This document shows positions 26,231-38,169 of a stretch of DNA of 64,000 nt, in pieces (the stretch's first letter is position 1; every line of letters starts with the position of its first letter). This DNA is from Epiperipatus broadwayi (Eukaryota; Onychophora; Udeonychophora; Euonychophora; Peripatidae), in contig JAQFVV010012402.1 of assembly GCA_028023455.1 (NCBI GenBank), forward strand, positions 11,204,292 to 11,268,291, written 5' to 3'. The notes under the pieces are model-generated. The model did not search any database and was not told the origin of the DNA. It saw nothing but the letters and a program-made list of their open reading frames with translations. A program made the position numbers and the translations under genes.

Positions 26231-27432
26231 GATAAAACTGACTTATAGTGACCCTTCACCCTCTATTTTTAAAAAACTTAACTACATTTTTTTTTCTACT
26301 AAGTGTATCCAACTTTAGTCAGTATATGTAACTATAAATAAACTATATCTAAGTATAAATGTTAATAAAAAAAACTTTTAAAAAACTTACATTTTTACTT
26401 TTCACTTGTAATGTATATCTAGCGGTCTTTATTGTATATATAACTATAAATAAATAAAGTATATTAACTATAAATGTTTTTACATAAAGATGAATAAATA
26501 AAAAAAATGAACTTACATTTCCTGCAGGCAGGATCCGTGTTTCGAACTACGTTATTCTCACTATGTGATTGCAAAGTATATCTAACTATAAATGTATTTT
26601 TTTACATGAAGATTAATAAATAAAATGTAATAAAACTTACATTTTTATGCTCTATTTAGAAATGTGATGTGATATGTTGTGTGGAAAAAGTGTCACCAAA
26701 AAAGTCCCTGCTGTCAAAATTATGAACTACTTTTGTCATGTGTAATTTTTGCCACATGTAATTTTTGCTTTTTAAAAAATGGCAGATATAGTTTCTATCA
26801 CTTCTTTAGTTCCTCCAAATGAAATTGTGGAGGTTGCAGATGTTCTGGCAGAAACATGGAATACTCATCATCTGCTAGAACAATTTCAAACTGTGGAATT
26901 GTCCATGAAGTGGCTGGCCAGGAGGTGTTTGTTAAAGAATAGCATGACCCAGATGATGGACTTATACACACCAATAATGTGGAAAATATGTGGATGAGAG
27001 CAAAGCGTAAGCTAAAATACCAATTTGGTATGAGCAGACCTTTGTTCTCATCCTACCTGCAGGAATTTTCATTCAGAAATATGCACGGAAGTGACAGCGT
27101 TTTCGTGCATTTCCTCGCTTGTGTAGCTGAAAACTACGCATAAAAATGTAAGTTCATTTTTTTTTATTTATTCACCTTTATGTAAAAACATTTATAGTTA
27201 ATATACTTTATTTATTTATAGTTATATATACAGTAAAGACCGCTAGATATACATTACAAGTGAAAAGTAAAAATGTAAGTTTTTTAAAAAAAATTTTTAT
27301 TAACATTTATACTTAGATATAGTTTATTTATAGTTACATACACTGATTAAAGTTGAATACACTTAGTAGGAAAAAAAATGTAATCAAGTTTTTTAAAAAT
27401 AGAGAGTGAAGTGTCTATAAGTCAGTTTTACC
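26231..27432. mobile_element. Merlin-type DNA transposon, internally deleted
   Basis: About 1.2 kb with terminal inverted repeats of roughly 290 bp (26,231-26,520 and 27,140-27,432). The outer ends read GATAAAACTGACTTATAG and, on the other strand, GGTAAAACTGACTTATAG. Both ends are flanked by the same 8-mer AAAAATTT (26,223-26,230 and 27,433-27,440), matching the 8-9-bp target duplication expected of Merlin. The terminal repeats contain internal subrepeats (AACTATAAATGT..ACATAAAGAT then AAAACTTACATTT). The interior carries remnants of an ISXO2/IS1595-like transposase, so it belongs to the eukaryotic Merlin superfamily. It is no longer autonomous. Confidence 0.85.
26779..27143 (+). pseudogene. 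Merlin (ISXO2-like) transposase remnant
   Basis: DDE transposase of the IS1595/Merlin group, which cuts and pastes the element by acting on its inverted repeats. The C-terminal part is readable at 26,952-27,143: DDGLIHTNNVENMWMRAK, then KLKYQFGMSR, SYLQEFSFRNMHG and VHFLACVAENYA before the stop. This corresponds to the (H)TNxIExxW block containing the last catalytic acidic residue and the YLxEFxWRxxxG end of the family. Upstream, in another frame from the ATG at 26,779, is a stretch with HHLLEQFQTVELSMKW that I cannot place. An in-frame stop precedes the C-terminal piece, and most of the catalytic core is missing. Length is far below the roughly 300 residues of full proteins. Confidence 0.75.
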
Positions 27433-27444
27433 AAAAATTTTATA

Positions 27445-30400
27445 ATACACTTATTCTATTTTTTTTTTATAGAAATAAACTTTTGTTCTTTACCATATTC
27501 TACCATCTCTCTTATTTATATTTATAGCTTATCTTTTTTAAAATTCAATTAGAAGTGATTTTAGCTATTTTATTACTATCCTTGAATTACATTCTATAAA
27601 ACATTTTCTATTTTTATTTTAATGCTATTCTTATAAAACTGGATTATCCCACCTCATTAGGATTATTTCATTTGGTTTTTTTTTATGTCTGCACCCAAAG
27701 TATGTCATACTTACTACTTCTGTTACAAGTCTCTGCAACAACTGTCTTTTTACAAAAACACCTTCTGTATTATTCCCAAAGTTTAAATCTGGTACTACAA
27801 CTCTCCTATAATTCTTGCTACATCATGCTCATTATATAAGAAATGTTAATTTCTTTATTTCCCAAATAATTATACTTATTTGTTTCTAAATATTTAGATA
27901 TATCTATGCATTGTGATAACGATGTAAAATATTGTTTTTTTCTTAGATGATATCAAGCCTGGTCATTTAACTATTGCTATCACATGGTTTTTAGGTAAAT
28001 TTAACTAATCCTGTTTAAAAAGAAGAAATAAAGTATTTTCTTCTTAGCAACAAATAAAATCTAGAAAATGATTTAAATAGAAATGTGAAGTATATAAATA
28101 AAGCACAGCTAGTGATTAATAAAAAAATATTTCTTTGTTATTATTATTTTTTAATGTCTGTCTTAAAATAGTGCTATATTAATTAAATTATTTTCATATA
28201 ATTTTTGAATGACTGCTTTTTTTAATTTTTTTTACAATTAAAGATAACTTGCTATATATATAAAAAAAAGGCTCCATTTTAATGAACTCCATGAATATAA
28301 TTACCCATCATGCAATACTTATCTTATGGTGCAAAAAAAAAAAAATCTCCGTAATCTGTGTATGAGGAATCCGTCTATGATTTGATCATTTTTATATAAT
28401 AAAACAATATTTATAAAAAGTTTTTGATCAATGCAACTTTTTCTGAACATATTCAAAAATATCTTTAAACAATTTTAATTACACTATTTTAATTAAATTT
28501 TTTATTTATTTCAAGTTTACAAATTTTTAAATTTTATGTTCATATTATCGAGCCATTAATTTTATTGCCAATTTATTATTTTTACGAGAAGGTTGTTGAT
28601 GTCAGCGCTTTAAAAACATGAAGATCATTAAGAAGGTCCAACATAAATAACGATTTGGAATTCTTTTATGTAAATAAGAAAGGATAAGTAATGAAATCCT
28701 TGAAGAAGAAGCTAAAAAAAAGTGTAATAAAAATTTAACTTTATGAACTCAAGAAAAAAATATAAAAGCATAATTTGCATAAAACAATTACCCCCGTCTT
28801 ATTTTCTTTGAAGAGATGCTACGCAGACAGACCTATTATGGTAAACTGTTAAATAAAAATTTGCGCAAAAACATTTCAATAATAATATCTTTTATCTTTT
28901 GTTCGCTCAATATTATTATTAGTTAAGTTTTTGAAAAAAGCGTTAAGTATTTAAAGTAAATTGTCATCGCTGACATTTTTAAACTTTGGTATTTTTTAAT
29001 TAATTACACGTAATTTTGTTAAAGTAATTTAAAATCAAACTTTGAAGTAATTATTATAAATCTTCGATTTAAATTTTACATAAATTATTTCTTTACTTGA
29101 CAATGTTTCGATGTTTAATTTTAGTCTTTCTATATACGATACTAGAATTCTTATAGCATAATAAAATTTTATTCCAATAGATAATTAATTGCAATTAATT
29201 GTTCTATCCATACAAATCTGTGATGCAATTCTTCCACTTGTGTGTACGCTAATATAAAAGATCCCTGACTTCAAATATTACTATCTTTAGCTATTTAATT
29301 ATTTTCATCTTCCACTTTTTTCATAATGAGTAGACATAGGTAAAACTTGAAGTTAACAAACATATACTCAGCCCTCCAAAGAGTATTTCATCTCTCCCGT
29401 CATAGATGAAGGTTACATCAGATTAATCTGGTTTAATTAATAGAGGCTACAATAGTCTGATATCCCATTTATGACTAATACAATAACTAGATTGGTTATG
29501 AACTGGAATCTGAAAAAAAAAAAAATCTTTAAAAAAAAAAAAAAACATTGCTTACACAGATTATGGCCACAATAAGTTGCGGCAATAACCATTATACCAT
29601 TTTTTATTGATCCTAATATATTAATTACTTTCTCTATATATAAACAATCTAATAGCAAAAGTATTTTTGGACCATAAGCAAGAAGTCCTTTTGAATGCTC
29701 CTAGCAATGATCTATTTGTGGATTCTGATGAAATAGATCTCTCCAATTTCAGAAGAAACAGTAGGTTATAGAATCCTAAGGATTTGTCTACTTTTGCATT
29801 TGTAGTGAATTAAGTAAATGTATGAATTTATATATTAATGACATTATTATTGGCTAATCTTTTTACCAATCAAATATAATTCAGAATATTCATGATCAGG
29901 TAAAACCATCATCTGCATCATTTGGTTTCATGTCTCTTCACTGACTCTTTGTAAGCAAAAGAAAGACTTGGAATATTTCACATCTTTAAGAATTATATGC
30001 TTTTTCATCTTTAATTTTACTTTAATGTGATATAATTAATTTATAAAAATTGTCACTTCCATGAGATCTAAATATTTCACTATAATCAATGCTACAAAAA
30101 CAGACTTCTGACAGAAAAGTTACTCTAATTATAATTTCAACATCCAATTTGAAATTATTTAGGATAAAAATTCATTTAAATTGTTTTTTTTAAATGATGC
30201 CTTGTTAAATAACAAATATTTGTAAAATTATTGATTTTCAAGGTCAAAATTAGTTTAGGAAAAAATGACACCTTTAAAAGTTACAAGAGTCTTTTGATAG
30301 CTGGCAAATAATAAAATACTTAGGTAAATAATATTTTTTTCAAAAAGTTTGTCTTAACCTTTTAGATAGACAAAAGCTTTTTATAAAATCCATTCTTAAA
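27445..30400. other. AT-rich stretch without recognisable genes
   Basis: No coding region, RNA gene or family repeat recognised. A short palindrome around GATCTATTTGTGG...GAAATAGATC sits near 29,710-29,742. Confidence 0.45.
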
Positions 30401-30403
30401 TGC

Positions 30404-30586
30404 AAAGGACTAAAAGATAACTATAAATGTGCATTAAATATTACAATTCCACTTACATCCAACACACCTTTAATATTAATCAATAAACTTGTTTAAAGGT
30501 TCTTTTAATATTAAGGGTGTGTGGGATGTAAGTGGAATTGTGGGTAATATTTGGTATAAATTTGTTATTATCTTTTAGTCCTTTAC
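30404..30586. mobile_element. Fold-back (MITE-like) element C
   Basis: Arms 30,404-30,478 and 30,509-30,586 are complementary: AAAGGACTAAAAGATAA outside and ATTCCACTTACATCCAACAC inside. A 30-bp spacer separates them. No coding capacity; superfamily unknown. Confidence 0.75.
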
Positions 30587-30589
30587 ACT

Positions 30590-33500
30590 TGAGAAGTCTC
30601 TTGTAGCAGTGAAACTAGTGGTTGTATTTTAGAGTTTAATTTCTTTGAATAATATGGTTTAGTTGTGAATTTATTGTAATTGATTATATGTATATAACTA
30701 ATTAAACACCACATAAACTGAGTAACAATATTAATTAATATTAATAAATTTTATTAGTCATTTATTAAACTAAAGATTATCAACTATTAATTGAACTAAC
30801 TATCTATAAAAAAAATTATAATTTTTTAAGCAGCAAGTTTAATGAAAAAAATCAACAAACCTCAGCTAAACGTATATTTTTATCATAATCCATATCAAGT
30901 GACTGACATTATATACAGTGAGGTATCAATTATTTACCAGACTACTGATAATGTTGATTATGACAGAAACATATGTCCAGTAGTAATTGCTCAATTTTTT
31001 AATTAGTATTGCTGCTTGAAAGTTTGACAAATTTCTGTAAATTATTTAACTTTGATTACTATGTAATTATAAATTAATTTATTAATTTATAAATTAATTT
31101 ATTCATATTAATTTGATACAATAAATTTTCAGTAATCTTTATGTTTAAGTAATTTTAGCATTATTATAAAACAAAAACAAAAAAAATTTAGATCACTTAA
31201 TTTTTAAAAAAATTATTTGATAACTAAAAATAGTCTCATCTGATTGGGAGAAAGAACAAACAAAAAGTTTGTATTTTACTAATTATTAATGAAATTTGAT
31301 AATAAAAAAATTTCTAAAGCACATTAGTGTAAACCAGAATTAATTAATTTTGTGCCACAAAATAATGTAATCCATAATTTAATAATTCACTTGAATTTAG
31401 AACAGTGACAAAGTAATGGATTTAAAGCTAAACAATAGTGTCGATTGAGAAAAGTAAAAAAACTGTTTTATCTACTAATATAAACTGTTATAGGGAGCTC
31501 AATTTTCCAAGCAACTAACCAAATGATTAATATAATTTAAGATTAGGCTATAACTTTCCTTTAAGAATAATACATTTCTGGCAAATATGAATTTTAATTT
31601 AAAGCATAAGGAAAAATAACTATGCTTTGCAAATGAAAGTTTAAATCTATGAGATTAAATATAAAAATTCAAAATGGCTACCACCGATTAAATGAAATGA
31701 AAATTCATTATATTAAATTCTGAATCATTTACAAATGTGTACTTATCAAGGATAAAAGAATTATGAAGAAGCCTTAAGGCTATAAATAAAAAGGATTGAC
31801 TTTTTTTTATGGGCATCCTTGCAAAAAGACAGACAAATATTTATCATTTTAAAGTCAGATTTATCAAAACTAGCTTATTACATTTATGAGAAACTTTTAG
31901 CATTTTATTATTTATATCTTTAAATGCTAAAGCAAAATCCTTGCTACCAGAAAATGAATTAGAGTATGTAAGTCCCTTCTATTGGTTCATTGTGAAAATC
32001 AGATATTAGATATCACATACAATAAATGAATTTGAAATTGATAACTATGACAGTGCAAAGCTCATCACAGACATTACTCTTTATCAGTTATTGCAAGTCT
32101 TCAACCACAAAAGGGATTATCCTGAAATTATTCCTATCACAACTTTACTATATGAATATTATGTATAATATCTAATATCATATTTTTACAATAAATTAAT
32201 ATAGAATGTGTAAAAGCTCTAATGGATAGCATTCCAACTTACATCTTTCTAATGGAATTAAATTACATAATATTCAAGCTTATATATTTGCAGGTTGTCT
32301 ATAAATTTTCAGGTTTTCTAAAGATATCTTAAACTGAGTTAAAAGCACAATTAACAAGAAAATAATCTATTATTACAATGACTTCTACTAAACAATTGTT
32401 TGTCTGTTAATTAAAAATTCTATAAACAGTGATCTATTGTTATTACTATTTTAGTCTGAAATATAGTTTAACAGCAGAAACCTAAATCATACATTAATCT
32501 ACTCTTCTGAATTTCCTTAAAACAAAATGATGCAGCATTTTCTAATTTATAAAAAACCACAGACAAAACGAATGCCACTAATATATCAATCTTTTACAAT
32601 TATGAAAGAGAACACTGCCATAGTTTCAATCCAAGTCATGTTAAAATAAAGTGCAAAGAGTGAAACAATTGAAAATAAAAAATCAAAAAGGCATGGTTAA
32701 AAAAAAATGAATATGTTATTGACTAGAGTACAAATAGTATTCAAATCAGCTGAAAATAGGTTTTTTCAGAAGAATAACTATGAATATTGTACTTGTCAAA
32801 ATTGTATGTTAATTCAACATGATTCATAATCTGGTTAAAAGTATCTTGAATCCAACCATACATGACATTGAAGATCAAGAATATTTATGGATTCTAACCT
32901 ATTTACCCTACCCTCTAAATCTAACAACCAATTAACACTTTTGAGGCAAGCACTCAATCTTTTCAAACTCTGGCCCACAGCATCAGTGTGAGAGCATGAG
33001 CCTCAGGTATTTCTGACATTCAACACTGACATTTACCATAATTACATGTGTGCATGAATTGTTGAAGGGATGGTTTGCATTCTTAAGTCATCAGATAGCA
33101 GCACAATATTGAGATGTAAATACTAACTTCAAAATAAAATTAATTAACATGAACCACAGGTAGGTTAAATTTATATATATTTTAATAAAATGCATATTTA
33201 TTATTCTTTAATATCTTGCTATTTCACTTCATTGTTCATTGATAGACAATTTCAATTATATAATTAACATATGCCTCTCAAAGTTGGTGGTATAATTTAT
33301 ATGCCAATTTAAAGCAGAAGGGTGTTTAAAGTCCTTTGGTAGATATCAATTCAAGTATGTGTGGGAAGAAAAACAAATATATATAAAAAATTAGCTTTTG
33401 AAATAACTTTAACATGAATAAACTTATTATAAGAGGGAATAACTTGATTACATTTTTGAGAATTGATCTCAAGGAGAGTGACTCACTTGAATACAAGTGG

Positions 33501-34245
33501 ATCATGATATTCACAAATAACTATGTTAATGATAAAAAAATATCATCTAATTTGATCAAACCATAGTCAATCCATCATCATATGCTCAAAGAAATAGAAA
33601 ATAATCACATCCAGCACTCAAGAGAACATAACCAACACAAACTCAATCCCACTGCCTTGTTCCAGTGATGCAGCCCCAACAGATGAATGGTTTACACAAT
33701 CTGCAAAATCTCAAAATGTTTCAGGTGAAAGACTAAGAATCACCAAGGCTTGCTAAGCTTAGCTTACCTCAAGTCTTCCCATTTATATCTTTCATATCCT
33801 GAGCTACATTTTTAGCCAATGAATCTTTCATGTGGTATACTTATGAAACAGAGATCAAAAGAGCAAAACAGTTGATCAAACGGAATGCCAGAGATGCAAA
33901 AACAAATATATTAAAATCACTTTTTTTCAATTACTTAAATTAAATTTGTACTGAGCCACATAAGGTTGTATTGTATTTATATAGTAGTGAATTGACAAAG
34001 ATCAGATCACCACAAATAGACCTCAAATATTACTTAAATATTTTTTCTTTCTGAGGCGATGTGTCACTCCCTTCAAAATGAAATCCCACCACATTTTAGA
34101 TTGAATATTAATAAATTCTCTCTTATGACTTAGCGTGAAATAACCTTTCATCCCCCTTTTTGTTCTTTTAAAATTGAATAATATAGTTAACAGTAACACC
34201 CTTAATCTAGCATCTCCCAAAACTAAACCATCTGTGCATGAATGC
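30590..34245. other. AT-rich stretch without recognisable genes
   Basis: No coding region recognised. Somewhat GC-richer fragments near 32,930-33,060 and 33,600-33,780 could be old repeat remnants. Confidence 0.4.
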
Positions 34246-34248
34246 TTT

Positions 34249-34249
<1 letters not shown>

Positions 34250-34341
<92 letters not shown>

Positions 34342-34356
34342 CATCATCATCATCAT
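34250..34356. repeat. (TAA)n then (CAT)n microsatellite
   Basis: About 30 TAA units followed by five CAT units. The frame reading it as an asparagine and histidine run is an artefact of the repeat. Confidence 0.97.
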
Positions 34357-34359
34357 TTC

Positions 34360-35570
34360 ATCTCGACTAAAAGAGTACTTTAATTAAATAATCATTAAGA
34401 GTAAACACGTATTTATTTATGGACAATCATTGGTCAAAAAATAGGTAGAAAATCATTTTAAGTCACAATGCAAAAAGGGGACAAGGCAGGTATGAATTTG
34501 TTGAGATGGAACAAATTGGCACATAAATAGAATTTTAAATCAAATATTAATAAATCTAGGCAATATATCTATAGGTAAGTGATAAGATCATTTATGAACC
34601 ATGTTATAAGAAAGTTATAAGAAAAGTTTTGACGTTAAGAGAGGCATAATTTAAGACAGATAAAATATATAGCAAAGACACCAAAGTTAATTACAAGAAG
34701 TCAAATTTACAGAGTAATTCACATAGCATTTTAGATATATTTAGGGAGAATTACATTGAGAAGACATTTTGTCTATATAGCAATTAATTATAAAGTCAAA
34801 TGGAAATGGAAAAATAAATTAGAAGGTTATGAAATGTGAAACAGTTTAAAGACATTACCTAATTTATTAACAGTCCAAACTTGAAATTTAGATCCCATGA
34901 TGGAACAATTAATTGAGGTTGGTTTTTAATATTTTGGCATAGGAATAGCTAGCTATTGAGTTTTGTTCCAAGAGTTCTACAATTCAGCAGTCAAAAAAAA
35001 AAAACATTTTATCAAAATTTTTCCAGCTTCATGGTTTTTCTATGATCACACTCTGGGACAGTGGGGACCAAGCAGGTCAGCTTCCACCTACCCCACAAGC
35101 ATATTTTTGCACTTATCTTTAAAGAAAAACTGACATGGATTTACCAATGTGCTTCCTAAAGAAAAAAATGATAATGGCCTCTATTATTGTCCTAGACTAT
35201 TTATATATTTCCCAGCGTACTTCTAAAAATTTCCCCTTTTACATTCACCCAAGGCAAAATGGATATATTTGACTCTGGTGATTATAATCAGTAATATAAA
35301 ATATTTAAGTATTGTCTTCATAAGATCCACTCTACCGATAAACCCAATGGTTTTATTGTTTCAAATCTATTTCAAGCTTAACATAGGTTTGAAAATTTTT
35401 TCTTTAAAATATCTTTTCTATGATTCAACTTTTAATTTAATTACAAATTACAAATTCCGTACTGGCTTTGCTAATGGATTTTCTTTTGTTTTATACTAAA
35501 GAATGTGACTAGGCTTTATACATAAATAAAATGAAATATAAAAAATATATAATTTTAAAATTTATTTCTT
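34360..35570. other. Intergenic, nothing recognised
   Basis: AT-rich. A GC-richer fragment near 35,030-35,100 is unrecognised. Confidence 0.4.
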
Positions 35571-35577
35571 GATTCTC

Positions 35578-35680
35578 ACAAAAGTTTCCGTCTATAATTA
35601 TATATTTCCGCGCATTTACTGACTTATTAATTCATCTAGAAATTTGTTATGTACAAGAGTGTAGACGGAAAGTTTTATTA
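35578..35680. repeat. Small imperfect inverted repeat
   Basis: AAAGTTTCCGTCTATAAT at about 35,580 is answered by TGTAGACGGAAAGTTTT at about 35,660, giving a candidate 100-bp mini-element. Confidence 0.45.
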
Positions 35681-35684
35681 TAAT

Positions 35685-36190
35685 CGTTTAAAAGCGTGGA
35701 TCCGGTTCGATCCTAGATTAGAACATAGAAAGAACGTGAAGTGTGGATATGATCTACAGATCCATTGCTTCAATATCAAGATCATAAAATACTATCAAAA
35801 TAACAATTGATTACTACAAAGTTGAATGTTGATTTGTTATGTTATCAGCTGTAGAATTTTAAATATAGATTAATTTTTCTGAAGCACTAAAATTTATTTG
35901 GAGTAAATTTTATTTTATATTCTTTATTGAGAATATGGCTGAGATTCTTGAAAAATAAATCCTACGGATTTGATTTTTATCTTGTTAAATATATTTATAT
36001 TTTTATAAAGGTAGGATAGTGGGATTATCTCAAGAGTCCATGGACCACAATCCAACACTGTCACTTCATGTCCTCAAAATTCATATAAACCTCTAAGAAA
36101 AGAAATATGAATTTTAAATTTTAAAAGTATATCATATTATCTGAAATAAAAAACACTTTTTATTTTATTTATTAATTTGTTATAAAGTCA
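35685..36190. other. Intergenic, nothing recognised
   Basis: AT-rich, with one sequence resembling an RNA polymerase III B box (GGTTCGATCC, near 35,703) but no matching A box or cloverleaf. Confidence 0.4.
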
Positions 36191-36193
36191 ATT

Positions 36194-36197
<4 letters not shown>

Positions 36198-36251
<54 letters not shown>

Positions 36252-36252
36252 T
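36198..36252. repeat. (AC)n(TA)n compound microsatellite
   Basis: About 19 AC units directly followed by TA units. Confidence 0.97.
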
Positions 36253-36352
36253 AACAGACCTAGAAATATGTACAAACAATCTGGAAATGATGCCCTTCTT
36301 ATTTCCAATAATATATTTGTTGATACAACAAATATATATTTAATAACAATAA

Positions 36353-38165
36353 TATAACGGTTGGGGAATTTGAACACTTTTCCTATCTGCCATACAGGGT
36401 GCCACTAGTCTATTCGAACCTAGAAAATTTATAATGTAGGCAGATATATCTTGTGAAGATCTAAAATTTTGATTATTAGCCCATGCCACTAACTCAATGA
36501 ATACCCGAAATTTAAAGTTTAAATTCTTAAAACATATTTTTAATATTAAAAAAAATAAAATAAGCCACTGCCAGTAATAATCACAAAACATTTATTTATG
36601 CACATATAACTTTGAGGAATAAATTAATATTTTTTTATATTTTATTATTAATTTTAAATTTAAATTATTTTAGTAAGTCCACACAGATGAACAGTTTACA
36701 TATATTTTTATTTTAGAATGTTGAGTATAGATAGGCTACATAGAGTACACAATTAAAAACTTTTCAAACATTTAACCTCAGGCTAAAAGTTTGTAGCCAA
36801 ACCACACTAGTTTCCTGATACACAGACACAACCAATGCAATAGGAAAATGTTAGCATAAAACCATGCTGACAGAAATGTGCATCTGCAAAATGATATTAT
36901 TTAAAATAAATCCTTGTCCAGTACAGGAATGTTCATCTGGTAAGGAATCATATATATAAAACATGAAAAAGAAATGCTTTGTATGGAGGGAGAGTGGTCT
37001 TTTCTGACTTATAGTCCTATCCATAGAGTAAAAAGAGAAATCAATGATGGGTAAGTACTCCACATCCATCGCAATGTGATGGCTACACCTTTGGGCCATA
37101 CATTCATTTGGGCATGTTGCCCTGTATGCTAACACACTTCACATTACATTGATATAAACACCCATATATCCCTCTACCACCATCGACTCAACTATGAAAC
37201 AAATAGTCTGAAATTAACTCCAATGTCTTAATCCCAAACTTAATGGCTCTATGCAGCCATCTACACCCAACTTTAATAATTTAATTAACACATAATAATA
37301 AAAAAAATAGAAATAGAAATGATTAATTCACAAACTTAATGCATAAATAAAAACTTATTAACTGATATAGAGACCTATTTTTGGTCAGGTAAGAGTTCAC
37401 TTAAGTTATATTTTTTTATGGATTAAGTAATTATTGAAGAGAGATTTTTTTTAAAAAAAAAGTTCAACTGATAAAAGTTCATACTTCCCATTTGGGATGA
37501 TTCCTCCAGACTTCATCTGGTTTATGAAGTTGGTTTTATTATTTGCTTATAATTTTATTTGGACACAAATGCTACATTCCACTCTTGCGATAACTGTGGT
37601 CAGGGAGGCTGTCTTGACTGGTGTCAGGAAATTAAATCTATTCTAAAACTCTTACATCATGAAGTCTACAATACAACTACAGTTCATAAAACATTAATAG
37701 TCAGATTAATTATAAATTCCATTATTTCATCTTTTATAATTTTAGGCCTCCCTTATCACAAATTTTATGGATCCATCGAACATGTCACCACTGATCCTAA
37801 GGTCCAGATGTTGTCTTTTCTGGCCCATGCATCGCTTGCTGCTTGCATTGATCAATCTTCAATTTTTTTTATATCTTTTATCTGACCTTACAATCATATA
37901 ACTGCCCAAGGGCTAGTTTGCTTTACATTCAATTATATTTCAATCATTTCCATTTACTAATTTACATTTGTTTCTATTTTCCTTTATATTGCTTAAAACA
38001 AAAAAATATTAATCTTTATCTTTAGATCTTCATTCTTTTTACATTTACTATCTTTTAAATATATATATTAATAGTTTTAAAGTTTTCCATCTGCATGATA
38101 TATATATGTTAAACATAGTTCTTAATTTTCTTTTAGTTTTTAATAAATGAATTTATTTAAGATTT
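36353..38165 (+). repeat. R2 interspersed repeat, unit 3
   Basis: Dispersed copy with the same order of blocks as units 1 and 2: GAACCTAGAAAATTTATAATG near 36,417, AATGTTGAGTATAGATAGGC near 36,716, the block with GCTAACACACTTCACATTAC near 37,128 and CTATGAAACAAATAGTCTGA near 37,191, CAAGGGCTAGTTTGCTTTAC near 37,908, and the terminal stretch with TTTTAGTTTTTAATAAAT near 38,132. An open frame of 108 codons at 37,559-37,885 is not preserved in the other units and is not regarded as a gene. Confidence 0.7.
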
Positions 38166-38169
38166 ATTT

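Noticed and set aside
34174-34383. Plus-strand frame with an asparagine and histidine run
   Set aside because: It is the translation of the (TAA)n(CAT)n microsatellite.
35690-35735. tRNA gene or tRNA-derived SINE head
   Set aside because: GGTTCGATCC fits a B box, but no A box lies at the right distance upstream and no cloverleaf can be drawn.
37559-37885. 108-codon plus-strand frame as a gene
   Set aside because: It lies inside an R2 unit and the corresponding parts of the other units are not open, so it is not under coding constraint.
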